A stretch of DNA of 40,373 nucleotides from Tubiluchus corallicola (GCA_030141605.1 JAQGDQ010001454.1:1-40373), one strand, 5' to 3'. Shown: positions 22,701 to 29,069, counted from the first letter of the stretch. Notes: generated by a model not told the origin, from the letters alone. Program-made: numbers and translations.

Positions 22701-25700
22701 GACATTCAAAGAGCTGCAGAATGATGGATGGCACGGAAGAGGAGAAAGAAAGAAAGAAGGAGAAAGAAAGATGAATAAAAAGAACGGAAAGAGAATAAGA
22801 TAGAGTGAGGAGACAGGCAGAAAGGCAGACAAGCAGAGTGAGGGACATTCAAAGAGCTGCAGAATGATGGATGGCACGGAAGAGGAGAAAGAAAGAAAGA
22901 AGGAGAAAGAAAGATGAATAAAAAGAACGGAAAGAGAATAAGATAGAGTGAGGAGACAGGCAGAAAGGCAGACAAGCAGAGTGAGGGACATTCAAAGAGC
23001 TGCAGAATGATGGATGGCACGGAAGAGGAGAAAGAAAGAAAGAAGGAGAAAGAAAGATGAATAAAAAGAACGGAAAGAGAATAAGATAGAGTGAGGAGAC
23101 AGGCAGAAAGGCAGACAAGCAGAGTGAGGGACATTCAAAGAGCTGCAGAATGATGGATGGCACGGAAGAGGAGAAAGAAAGAAAGAAGGAGAAAGAAAGA
23201 TGAATAAAAAGAACGGAAAGAGAATAAGATAGAGTGAGGAGACAGGCAGAAAGGCAGACAAGCAGAGTGAGGGACATTCAAAGAGCTGCAGAATGATGGA
23301 TGGCACGGAAGAGGAGAAAGAAAGAAAGAAGGAGAAAAAAAGATGAATAAAAGGTAGTGAAACGGAAAGAGAATAAGATAGAGTGAGCAGACAGGCAGAA
23401 AGACAGACAAGCAGAGGGAGGGACATTGAAAGAGCTGCAGAATGATGGATGGCACAGAAGATGAGAAAGAAAGAAAGGAGAATGAAAGACGAATAAAAGG
23501 TAGTGAAACGGAAAGAGAATGAGATAGAGTGAGGAGACAGGCAGAAAAAGAGAGGATGCGGAGAAAGATGCTAAAATTTCCCCTCACTCACAGCATCATA
23601 CACAACTATGCAGCTTCTTTAACTAGTGATACAATACTTACTTTAGTTGTGCTGCTTCCTGCTTTGGTTTTTCTCTAAATAAAACACCAAAAAAATCAAT
23701 AATGAGTCGTTAATCGTTTTCAGATTGTCGTGAAAACACTAGCGACACCTTCAGTTAAAATTATTAGTTAAAAACATGGCGTCCACCAGAAATGTTAGCA
23801 GGATCACGTGTAATATGTCTCTGGCAACAGTCTTCAAGTTATAGTGAAAACACTAGTGACACCTTCAGTCAAAATTAGCAGTGAAAAACATGGCACCCAT
23901 TTGAACTGTGACAGTTAATGGTAACAGACTAATAAATTAACAGTCTACACATTATAGTGAAAATACTAGTGACACTTCAGTCAAAATTATCACTTAAAAA
24001 CATGGCGTCCGTCTGAAAAACAAGACGACAATGTTGACAAAATTCTCAGTCTTAAAACACACATGAACTGAAAGTTAATAGGATCATGTGTGTTTTAAGC
24101 CTGAGAATTTTGTCAACAGTGTCTTCGTGTTTTCCATGATTTCAACAACGATTCCTCCCACATATGGATAATCGTAATTAGGACTAGTTGCGTCATCTGG
24201 TGGTATTTTGGTTTGTTATGAACACCGTCAGTAGAAATCTTCTTTTAGTCTGACAGTGTACAATGTGCGTTAGTAATTTTTGCAACCCGCATTTATTAAA
24301 CTTCCAAAACCAAACATGTCTTCGTCAATTAATGATAATCTTTAAATTTATGTTTCACATAGTTTAGCATAAATTTAAGCTTTGAAATAAAAATGAAGTT
24401 GTTAGAACAGCTTCGATTGGCTGTCAAGATATCACGTGACTACATCTTCGAAAAAGAGCGTGATTATCTCTTCACTACGTAGCAACAAACAGATTTTAGT
24501 AAACTATAAAAAACGTTAGACCTATATAAGCCTTATAAAATGATTATACAGTAAGTCCTCGCTTAACGACGCTAATACGTTACAGCAGATGTCGTTAAAT
24601 GAAACCAAGACTTCCATACAAAGTAACGTAAGAGAATTGAGATACATTTCAGAGGCAAAAATAATGCTGCTTAAATCATATACACCAAACGTTGATATTT
24701 CTGCTGATCAGTTTCTTTCTGTTTGCTTGAAACCACCTATCCTTCTTTCCAATGTGTAGCTAGACTTGCTAGTGGTCTCTTGAAGCCTGTATATAGACAG
24801 TTAGCAGTTAAAACATCGTCGTTAAAATGAGGCGTGCGTCATTAAGTGAGAAAAAGTGTCAAATGTTCTGCGTCGTTAAAACGAAACGTCATTAAACGAG
24901 GACTTACTGTACAATATAAATACGCATAACTTTGAGGGTTTATCCACGGGTGCCATTTTACCCCGGGATACCCTAACTATTGACAGATAAAGATGTGTAT
25001 TTTCTAGTAACATGCTTTGCACATATACAATGGGTTAAAGTAAAAATATATGAAATCGAAGAAACTACTTACTCAGCCACTGGAGCGGGCTTGGGACTGA
25101 AATAAAACAAGAGACACATACACATAGAGCGTGTTGTAACATGCCAAGAATACCGGGTGTCCCAAAATTGCTGTTCCTAGTTACAAAAACACTGTCTGTC
25201 TTGTGTAATTTTCTAATTCAGGCTGTTTTTACTTACGAGTTTGTATGAAAAAGCATTTATACTTGTAATATTATACGAATCCACGTAAAAAAGTCACAGG
25301 TAAGAAAGTCACTGGTAAAAAAGTCACTGAAGAAGAGTCACAGAAAAGTTACAGGAAAAAAGTCACCGGTAAAAAGTCACAGGTAAAAAGTCACAGGTAA
25401 AAAAGTCACAAAAGAAGAGTCACAGAAAAGTTACAGGAAAAAGTCGCAGGTAAAAAAGTCACAGAAAAGTTACAGGAAAAAAAATCACAGGAAAAAAGTC
25501 ACAGGTAAAAAAACTCACAGGTAAAAAGTCGCAGGCAAAAAAGTCATAGGAAAAAAGTCACAGGTAAAAAGTCACAGGCAAAAAAGTCACAGAAGAAGAG
25601 TCGCAGAAAAGTTACAGGAAAAAAGTCACAGGAAAAGAGTCACGGGTAAAAAAGTCACAGAGGAAGAGTCGCAGAAAAGTTACAGAAAAAAAGTCACAGG

Positions 25701-28700
25701 TAAAAAGTCACAGGAAGAAAGTCACAGGAAAAAAGTCACAGGTAAAAAAGTCACAGAAGAAGAGTCACAGAAAAGTTACAGAAAAAAAGTCACAGGTAAA
25801 AAAGTCACAGAAAAGTTACAGGAAAAAGGAAATAACTCTAACTTTAAGATGTTGAAGAAAATGTGATTGTTTTCACATACATGTAATGCCATCATAGGTA
25901 AACAGTGTTGTCCATATACGCAAGTCATGCTTTACCAGTTTTAAACTGATTTTAAAAAAATTTCTGTTTGATTACGTTAATTGTTTACGGTACTCAAATA
26001 GATTGTGACTGACTTGAATGTTATTGTTTGATTAGACTTTCCAAAAGGCTTGACCTTTCCTTTAAAACCAATATGTAAAATAAAAAATCTAGTCCTATGT
26101 ATTAACTCAAAGTGCCAGCGTTTCTTTTTCCTAGCAAAGCTGGAGCTGAAAGAAAACAATCACTAACCACCTCCGATAAAGTGAGTTTTGAGTCAGCTCC
26201 CCTTTCTCGCCTACAACTTTGTTGTTGGCATCCTTCTGTCTCAGAAGACAAAGGAGTGTGCGCCAAGAGAGTCAGTTATTGATCACATTGATGGAGCTGC
26301 AGCGTCGACTGTGGCTGAGCAGTGCGATCCTTGAACGTCTCCAGGGCGCACGCCTGGGCAAGGTGTATGGGGATCCTGAGTTGCCCAGACAACAGGAACC
26401 CCCCTCTTCCTCACTGGTGTAGTCCAAAAGAAAGCGGACCGATACGTTTGGCACCAGGTTGGCTGCAGGAGCTGCCGGAGTCAGTGAACATGCTGCACTG
26501 GTCCGCCATCGGGGCTCCACTCTTGATTTGGAAGGTTTACTCCTCTACACATAGCCGTTGTGTCACTTGACCTCCTCCGCCCTCTAGTCATTGGCTGCTT
26601 GTACAGCTCCTCCGCCTAGTGTCGAGATACAGTGTGGGCATCCCGCAAGCCTACAGCACCTGGTATTCCTAGGCGGTCACCCATGCAAGTACTAACCAGG
26701 CTCTGCGTTGCTTAACTTCTGTGATCAGACGAGAACCAGTACCTACAACTTACTACCAAGTTATTAAATAAAATTTACACGTAAATTTTGTCACCACCAC
26801 AATTATGGTACCCATCTAGTGAATTCTATTGTCTCAAGGGCTAATAGCCTAAATATCTTCTTCTACGTTTCGTGTTTAATTTAATCAAAATGGGAACAGC
26901 AATAATGGGACACCCTGTATTTTCACATATAAAAGCTGCAGGTAGAAAGAAGATACGACATCTCAACATTTAATGAGTTAATTAAGGGTATAAAAAGCAG
27001 AAGATGACAATTAGTGCTAGACATTGTGAAAAGAGATATCAGAAATCACAGACGCCATTATTTTATGTTTCGACGTCATCTTGTGACGTCATATGTGTTA
27101 TTATACACACATTTGCTGTTTTAGGCAGCAGCAAAAGTCATATTTTTATTTCTCTTTACATACTTTTAATTTTCTTTCTTAATTTTCAATACTTTTATGC
27201 CTAGTGACGTATATATTTCACGTCACGTAATAATAATGACGTCATAATTACATAAATCAGTCTCTGTCAATGAATTATTTATGACGTCAGACTTGTACGT
27301 CATCAGATTTTTTATTTAGTTACGTAAGATGGCGACAAAAGAAAGGTTAACATATGTTTCAAGTTACTAGTACATTATAGCAGTAATTACTTCATCACGT
27401 GTGACTAGTTCCGCTTAAAGATCAGCGGCAGCAGATTCTTATTATAAGTACCAACAGGTGGCATTGTTACTGAACGAGGTACAGTTAGCGCATGCGTGGT
27501 GTAACAGACCAATAACGTTACTCACGGTTCTGGTTTGGGCGCCTCTTCCTCCTCCCTGTAAAATATTTCAATTCAATTTTAATTTATTTATATTAAAGGA
27601 CAACTAGCATTATTTCAAATTACTTTTCAGGTTTTAAAAGCCACTTACTGGTTCTACTACTGCTGCTGCTACTACTACTAGTACTACTGCTAATAATAAT
27701 AATAATAACAACAACAACAACAATAATAATAATAATAATAATAATAACAATAATAATAATAATAACAATAACAATAATGAAAATAATAATAAATTAATAA
27801 TAATTGCAGTAAACAGCGACACAAACAAAGTAAACAAATGTTTGATAGCATATTATACCTAACGTGGCGACATCTTTAGACAAAATCAAGAAGTATTAGA
27901 ACCCAACAAATTTCATCAAGGATTTTAAGTCTTTATCCATTCATGTGTGTGGGTGACTTCGCTTAAATCGAATTATCGCATAATTCGTACTGTTTCTCTG
28001 AACGAATAAACTCAATGCAACAGTAAGACCGGCCGAATTCTCAACGTGTTTGGTACCTGGTGCAAAATGTGTGGCAGCAATAGAGCGTTAAACGCCTACA
28101 CCGCTCTTCTTAGTACAAAGTTTTTAATGTTACGCCAATATTCAGGCCTAGGCCTATAATATATCCCTATACATTGCTACCAAATGACGTAGGCCTTGGT
28201 CGGCCACACATTTTAAATGATTACTTACAAGTGAAAAAGTCTTTAATGTTAAGCCAATATTCAGGCCTAGGCCTATAATATATCCCTATGCATTACTACT
28301 AAACGAAGTAGGCCTTGGTCAGTGACATTTTAAATGATTACTTACAAAGTGCAAAGTCTTTAATGTTAAGCCAATATTCAGGCCTAGGCCTATAATATAT
28401 CCCTATGCATTACTACTAAACGAAGTAGGCCTTGGTCGGTGACATTTTAAATGATTACTTACAAAGTGCAAAGTCTTTAATGTTAAGTCAATTTTCAGGC
28501 CTAGGCCTTTAATATATCCCTATACATTGCTGCCAAACGAAGTAGGCCTTGGTCGGCAACATTTTAAATGATTACTTACAAGTACAAAGTCTTTAATGTT
28601 AAGCCAATATTCAGGCCTAGGCCTATAATATATCCCTATACATTGCTGCCAAACGACGTAGGCCTTGGTCGGCAACATGATTACTTACTCTTCGTATTCT

Positions 28701-28729
28701 TCTTCACTGTATTCCTCCTCTTCAGACAT
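10609..28729 (-). CDS. TnT: Troponin T, complete coding gene with alternative exons
   Basis: Troponin T anchors the troponin complex to tropomyosin on the muscle thin filament and links it to troponin I and C. I rebuilt 13 coding exons on this strand, in order: 28689-28729, 27526-27555, 25073-25096, 23642-23674, 21064-21340, 20488-20646, then 16911-17050 or 16717-16850, then 15536-15599, 13364-13410, 11940-11985, 11714-11794 and 10609-10752. Every junction keeps the frame, giving 361 (exon 7A) or 359 (exon 7B) residues. Key regions are an acidic N-terminus MSEEEEYSEEEYEE, a long Glu/Arg/Lys helix (about residues 43-165, the tropomyosin-binding part), KKTKEQLEEEKQ with SRLKEKAQELH (about 190-235), the coiled-coil KLETDRYDLEQKCQRQEYD that pairs with troponin I, VASKYDRQVDHRTYSDRKDLF, and a Pro/Ala tail. 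Identification is firm; exon ends are read from splice consensus and phase. Confidence 0.92.
10788..11432. repeat. 74-bp minisatellite in the last troponin T intron
   Basis: About nine copies of a roughly 74-bp unit (core 'ttgccatgacgacaatattt', then 'cgtgactttaaatataaac' and 'attgacatcgttgaac'). It fills most of the intron between exons 11 and 12. Copies differ by a few substitutions and one is internally shortened near 11290. Confidence 0.9.
11684..11696 (-). promoter_or_regulatory. CTCF-like motif
   Basis: On the minus strand it reads TCACTAGGTGGCA, next to exon 11. A second site, CTACTAGATGGCA, lies at 11897-11909 (+) between exons 11 and 10. Motif matches only. Confidence 0.25.
11714..11794 (-). 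CDS. TnT: Troponin T exon 11 (VASKYDR motif)
   Basis: Acceptor 'gttttgcag', donor GTTGGT, phase 0 to 0, 27 codons from PKVAVASKYDRQ to DRKDLFMK. The SKY-D/E-R...D-R-Y-D-K run is the most conserved C-terminal signature of invertebrate troponin T. Confidence 0.92.
11940..11985 (-). CDS. TnT: Troponin T exon 10
   Basis: Acceptor 'ttttctgtcag', donor GTAAGT, 46 nt, phase 2 in and 0 out. It reads (M)LKKGIDASEAESIHP, matching the insect 'LKKGLDPEALTGKYP' region between the coiled coil and the SKY motif. Confidence 0.88.
12076..12180 (+). mobile_element. Fragment of a hAT-like terminus
   Basis: CAGGGGCATATTTACCAATA followed by 'ggctaactaggctgtagcct' has the look of a widespread hAT terminal sequence in which a CAGGGGC end precedes a 'TAGGC' repeat. 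No matching opposite end or target duplication was found, so I treat it as a solo fragment. Confidence 0.4.
12930..13125. repeat. About 18-20 bp minisatellite
   Basis: Around ten imperfect copies of 'tttacctggcgagaaacaag' sit in the intron between exons 9 and 10. The 98-codon frame covering it is repeat-derived. Confidence 0.85.
13364..13410 (-). CDS. TnT: Troponin T exon 9
   Basis: Acceptor 'ttttttatag', donor GTAAGA, 47 nt, phase 0 in and 2 out. It encodes LKELAEREKQVKKQK, the end of the troponin I-binding coiled coil. Confidence 0.88.
13474..13563 (+). repeat. tRNA-like / SINE-like relic
   Basis: TGTCCTGG at the left pairs with CCAGGACA at the right like an acceptor stem. Inside are 'tggccgagcagttta' (like a tRNA-Leu/Ser A box) and 'gagttcgatact' (a degenerate B box). 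The distances are longer than in a true tRNA, so a tRNA-derived retroelement or decayed tRNA gene is more likely than a working tRNA. Confidence 0.4.
13591..13998. repeat. 29-bp minisatellite, about 14 copies
   Basis: Head-to-tail units of 'gttgcgtctttacctgtgct' plus 'gttgtaagt' with few substitutions. It lies in the troponin T intron between exons 8 and 9, just beside the tRNA-like relic. Confidence 0.95.
14205..14888. mobile_element. pogo-like element family C, long copy
   Basis: The left part ('cgtttcgtttagcgac', 'tttgacacctttttctcact', 'taacgacgcca') parallels 20780-20880 and, inverted, 24830-24900. The right end 'gcgtcattaagcgaggactt' is the inverted end of the same family. The element is longer (about 680 bp) than the complete 361-bp copy at 24549-24909, which looks like an internally deleted relative. 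No transposase frame is seen. Confidence 0.65.
15134..15330. repeat. Imperfect direct duplication
   Basis: Two diverged copies of about 90 bp (15134-15220 and 15246-15330) share 'gggtttctt', 'ctgtggaattc' and 'aaatggt' in order. Confidence 0.5.
15536..15599 (-). CDS. TnT: Troponin T exon 8 (troponin I-binding coiled coil)
   Basis: Acceptor 'tttttctgccag', donor GTAAGT, 64 nt, phase 2 in and 0 out. It reads IIKLETDRYDLEQKCQRQEYD, closely matching the insect 'IVKLETEKYDLEERQKRQDYD' coiled-coil segment. Confidence 0.93.
15922..16026. repeat. 36-bp tandem repeat, three copies
   Basis: Three units of the type 'ctctattactg', 'ctaaagtctatgacgctgg'. The following 16027-16716 is intronic sequence with no exon that I recognise, apart from a small hairpin around 16514-16554 (GGCAGCACA paired with TGTGTTGCC). 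Confidence 0.75.
16717..16850 (-). CDS. TnT: Troponin T exon 7B (mutually exclusive)
   Basis: Acceptor 'tattgttgttgttag', donor GTAAGC, 134 nt, phase 0 in and 2 out. It encodes IGGKKTKEMLEEEKQAYLKQ, RVKPCNVSGWDMSRLKEKAQ, ELHQ. It is a close paralogue of exon 7A (VKPCNVSGWDMSRLKEKAQELH is identical) and differs mainly at the N-terminal junction and at a few residues. Joined to 7A it would shift the frame and hit a stop within the exon. Confidence 0.9.
16911..17050 (-). CDS. TnT: Troponin T exon 7A (mutually exclusive)
   Basis: Acceptor 'ctgtgttcag', donor GTCAGT, 140 nt, phase 0 in and 2 out. It encodes FQAGFKKTKEQLEEEKQGYL, KKRVKPCNVSGWDMSRLKEK, AQELHS. Only 60 nt separates it from exon 7B. 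This segment sits just before the troponin I coiled coil and corresponds to the insect KTKEQLEEEK...KAQELW region. Confidence 0.92.
17134..17502. mobile_element. hAT-type MITE with 8-bp target duplications
   Basis: It begins CAGGGCCTATTTCA and ends TGAAATAGGCCCTG in inverted orientation. It is flanked by the 8-bp direct repeat AATATATC (17126-17133 and 17503-17510). At 369 bp with GC-rich ends and no transposase frame it is non-autonomous. It lies in the troponin T intron between exons 6 and 7A. Confidence 0.88.
17619..18583. mobile_element. Foldback element with ~190-bp inverted arms
   Basis: The arms are 17619-17808 and 18395-18583, about 90% identical by eye, each starting AAAATGGAATTTATTGCCGA read inward. 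The ~590-bp centre has no coding frame. Both arms carry TTGATAAT, then a GAAC/GTTC hairpin, then GAAACCGG, a motif like those near Penelope-like element ends and the hammerhead core. It lies within the intron between exons 6 and 7A. Confidence 0.75.
18829..19202. mobile_element. pogo/Tigger-like MITE family B
   Basis: TA flanks (18827-18828 and 19203-19204) and inverted ends CAGTGTTCCCTCACTTATC and CAGTCTTCCCTCGCTACTTC. Internal 'gataagtga' and 'gcgataaacgaaccgcgaag' motifs are typical of pogo-like ends. At 374 bp it is non-coding; the 87- and 84-codon minus-strand frames across it are not genes. Confidence 0.8.
19915..20080. mobile_element. Small foldback element
   Basis: A 32-bp exact inverted pair, 19927-19958 and 20039-20070 (starting AGTCATCTTCAGTGTGATAG), is embedded in longer imperfect arms. 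The 'ctgaagatgact' motif beside the arms recalls Penelope-like element termini. Confidence 0.65.
20081..20487. other. Intronic sequence, nothing recognised
   Basis: Troponin T intron 6 sequence next to the exon 6 donor. No repeat or exon was identified. Confidence 0.4.
20488..20646 (-). CDS. TnT: Troponin T exon 6
   Basis: Acceptor 'atcatttttag', donor GTAAAA, 159 nt, phase 0 to 0, 53 codons. It starts EEIKKRREEEKARRKAEAER (helical tropomyosin-binding rod), then RRMELMGATGQTDVQISPNY, VITKREGEEPVKK. The last part is the linker that insects have as 'PNFTIQKK'. Confidence 0.93.
20769..21053 (+). mobile_element. pogo-like MITE family C, truncated at exon 5
   Basis: The left end is intact: TA then CAGTATTTCCTCGCTTAACG. 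The body parallels 14205-14470, up to the shared 'atcaagcgagatctatt'. Similarity stops at about 21053, ten bases before the exon 5 boundary at 21064, so the fragment abuts the 5' splice site of troponin T exon 5. Confidence 0.75.
21064..21340 (-). CDS. TnT: Troponin T exon 5 (main rod exon)
   Basis: Acceptor 'tttctattgtag', 277 nt, phase 2 in and 0 out, 92 full codons from HVQREEREEEAPQKQMTEAE through RAMEAARRKKKEEDEARWAE to AEQRRAMEEQRQIEE. It is a highly charged single helix binding tropomyosin. The donor read from phase is GTTTGG, which lacks the usual purine-A-G at +3 to +5. Confidence 0.9.
21372..21520. repeat. CTG/TGG-rich low-complexity tract
   Basis: Imperfect 'gctgctgctg', 'tggctgtggctg' and 'tgttgctg' runs just upstream of exon 5 in transcript order. 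Confidence 0.7.
21607..21955 (-). mobile_element. MITE family 1, copy 3 (inverted)
   Basis: An inverted copy of the 9425-9725 element with matching 'gaggttaagtgtacc' and 'gcacttaacctttgacct' subtermini. It carries an additional 'taaaaaaactgaagt' segment shared with copy 1. Confidence 0.65.
22225..22345 (-). mobile_element. MITE family 1, partial copy 4
   Basis: Only one end is present: 'ttaagacgcattgcggtgg', 'acacttaaccattgatct' and 'gcgcatgcgcacag' parallel 21885-21955. The sequence between copies 3 and 4 (21956-22224) shows nothing that I recognise. Confidence 0.55.
22436..23575. repeat. 143-bp purine-rich tandem array
   Basis: About eight units, the central four or five nearly identical with an exact 143-bp period (unit starts near 22706, 22849, 22992, 23135, 23278). 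Each unit holds (GAAA)n and 'gagtgaggagacaggcagaa'. Outer units are shortened or diverged. The minus strand is open in all three frames across it, but the period is not a multiple of three and the peptides are Ser/Leu/Phe low complexity, so no gene is called. Confidence 0.95.
23642..23674 (-). CDS. TnT: Troponin T exon 4 (33-nt cassette)
   Basis: Acceptor 'gtgttttatttag', donor GTAAGT, 33 nt, phase 2 in and 2 out. It reads (E)EKPKQEAAQLK. The symmetric phase lets it be skipped without a frame change. Confidence 0.82.
23725..24010. repeat. Degenerate ~112-bp tandem, three copies
   Basis: Copies start near 23729, 23839 and 23952 and share 'gtgaaaacactagtgacacc', 'ttcagtcaaaatta' and 'aaaaacatggcgtcc'. 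Confidence 0.75.
24033..24117. repeat. 34-bp near-perfect hairpin
   Basis: Arms 24033-24066 and 24084-24117 (GTTGACAAAATTCTCAG and its continuation) pair with a single mismatch around a 17-nt loop. It lies in the troponin T intron between exons 3 and 4. The rest of 24118-24548 shows nothing that I recognise. Confidence 0.85.
24549..24909. mobile_element. pogo-like MITE family C, complete copy
   Basis: TA flanks (24547-24548, 24910-24911) and inverted ends: CAGTAAGTCCTCGCTTAACG on the left, CAGTAAGTCCTCGTTTAATG read from the right. At 361 bp with no frame, it is related to 14205-14888 and 20769-21053. Confidence 0.85.
25073..25096 (-). CDS. TnT: Troponin T exon 3 (24-nt micro-exon)
   Basis: Acceptor 'ttgttttatttcag', donor GTAAGT, 24 nt, phase 2 to 2, encoding (P)PKPAPVA. 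A micro-exon supported by strong splice sites and by phase agreement with its neighbours. Confidence 0.8.
   Translation of the reverse strand, partial: SQARSSG
25280..25830. repeat. Short-unit array (GTCACAGGTAAAAA)
   Basis: Roughly 35-40 imperfect copies of a 12-15-bp unit 'gtcacaggtaaaaa' with a higher-order variant 'gaagaagagtcacagaaaag'. It lies inside the 25153-26917 element. Confidence 0.9.
26170..26640 (-). other. GC-richer body next to the 5S-like segment
   Basis: This ~470-bp stretch has clearly higher GC than its surroundings and frames of about 82 codons on both strands, neither recognised. Its position directly 3' of the 5S-like segment on the minus strand suggests the body of a 5S-headed retroelement, or part of a LINE; I cannot tell which. 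Confidence 0.3.
26646..26742 (-). pseudogene. 5S rRNA-derived segment
   Basis: Read on the minus strand, it contains GTTCTCGTCTGATCACAGAA, GTTAAGCAACGCAGAGCCTG, GTTAGTACTTGCATGGGTGA, CCGCCTAGGAATACCAGGTG and CTGTAGGCTT, which follows 5S rRNA from about position 25 to the 3' end. The first ~25 nt are absent or unrecognisable, and several substitutions would weaken pairing. It is therefore a 5S pseudogene or the head of a 5S-derived (SINE3-type) element, not a functional 5S gene. Confidence 0.85.
27064..27305. promoter_or_regulatory. Cluster of CRE-like TGACGTCA motifs
   Basis: Full palindromic TGACGTCA occurs near 27083, 27237 and 27280. GACGTCAT occurs near 27070, and CGTCACGT, GTGACGTA and TACGTCAT variants lie in between. 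These are binding-site consensuses for CREB/ATF bZIP factors. The cluster is in troponin T intron 2, about 220 bases from exon 2; a role is inferred only. Confidence 0.35.
27526..27555 (-). CDS. TnT: Troponin T exon 2 (30-nt micro-exon)
   Basis: Acceptor 'aatattttacag', donor GTGAGT, 30 nt, phase 2 to 2, encoding (E)EEEEAPKPE. It is part of the hypervariable acidic N-terminal extension. Confidence 0.82.
27656..27795. repeat. (AAT)n/(AAC)n triplet array
   Basis: About 140 bp of AAT with AAC interruptions, preceded by short GCT and ACT runs. The poly-Leu frame on the minus strand is an artefact. Confidence 0.92.
28110..28688. repeat. 117-bp tandem array ending at the exon 1 splice donor
   Basis: Five units with an exact 117-bp spacing: the TTACTTAC landmark starts at 28221, 28338, 28455 and 28572, then 28681 after an 8-base shortening. 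Each unit contains 'caggcctaggcctataatat'. Read on the gene strand, every unit carries GTAAGTAATCA, the same sequence as the exon 1 donor at 28683-28688. Confidence 0.92.
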
Positions 28730-28754
28730 GGCTGCTGAGATTTATGTAGCACAA
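28689..28754 (-). CDS. TnT: Troponin T exon 1 (start codon)
   Basis: An acceptor 'tttttctctttttag' is predicted upstream, giving 25 nt of 5' UTR, then ATG at 28729 and 13 codons MSEEEEYSEEEYE plus two bases before donor GTAAGT. Coding bases are 28689-28729. The acceptor implies at least one untranslated leader exon further upstream, which I could not locate. This acidic N-terminus is typical for the family. Confidence 0.88.
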
Positions 28755-29069
28755 CTAAAAAGAGAAAAATGCTCGACATTATCAGTTAAATGATGGCGAT
28801 AATGATGTCCCCTCTTTCATTTTTTGTGGATTTGCAAAAATGTTTTGTTGGGCTTGAGAACTTCTTATGCATTACTGGTTCTACTGGCATTAATGGAATG
28901 GCCATTGACTTTTGGGCGCGATTTGTGTAAAAACATGACACACGTACGTTTTTGTCGAGCCAACATAAGTTGCCATGTTCGAATACAAAAGCTGGTAGTG
29001 TGTTAGCACCCTGAATTTCTCAAACCTACTGTAACAACACGCCCTTTCATTAGAATGCCTTGAGAATCC
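28755..29069. other. Upstream flank of troponin T exon 1
   Basis: Probably leader intron. A 60-codon plus-strand frame at 28824-29006 has no recognisable feature, and no promoter element is convincing. Confidence 0.35.

Larger units (their letters stand above)
25153..26917. mobile_element. 1.77-kb TIR element with TA flanks
   Basis: TA at 25151-25152 and 26918-26919 bounds inverted ends CCGGGTGTCCCAAAATTGCT on the left and CAGGGTGTCCCATTATTGCT read from the right (continuing GTTCC in both). TA flanks suggest a Tc1/mariner-type element. No transposase frame remains; it contains a short-unit satellite and a 5S rRNA-like segment. It is inserted in the troponin T intron between exons 2 and 3. 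Confidence 0.6.

Noticed and set aside
22227-23587. Minus-strand Ser/Leu/Phe frames up to 254 codons resembling membrane proteins
   Set aside because: Generated by the 143-bp purine-rich array; the period is not a multiple of three, so the frame drifts through all phases.
26131-26160. Additional troponin T exon after 'ttgttttctttcag' on the minus strand
   Set aside because: No good donor with a matching phase follows and the peptide does not fit; also inside the TIR element.
26272-26570. 82-codon frames on both strands in the GC-richer segment
   Set aside because: Overlap each other antisense; no motif recognised; more likely retroelement body.
26646-26742. Functional 5S rRNA gene
   Set aside because: The first ~25 nt are missing and several conserved bases are changed.
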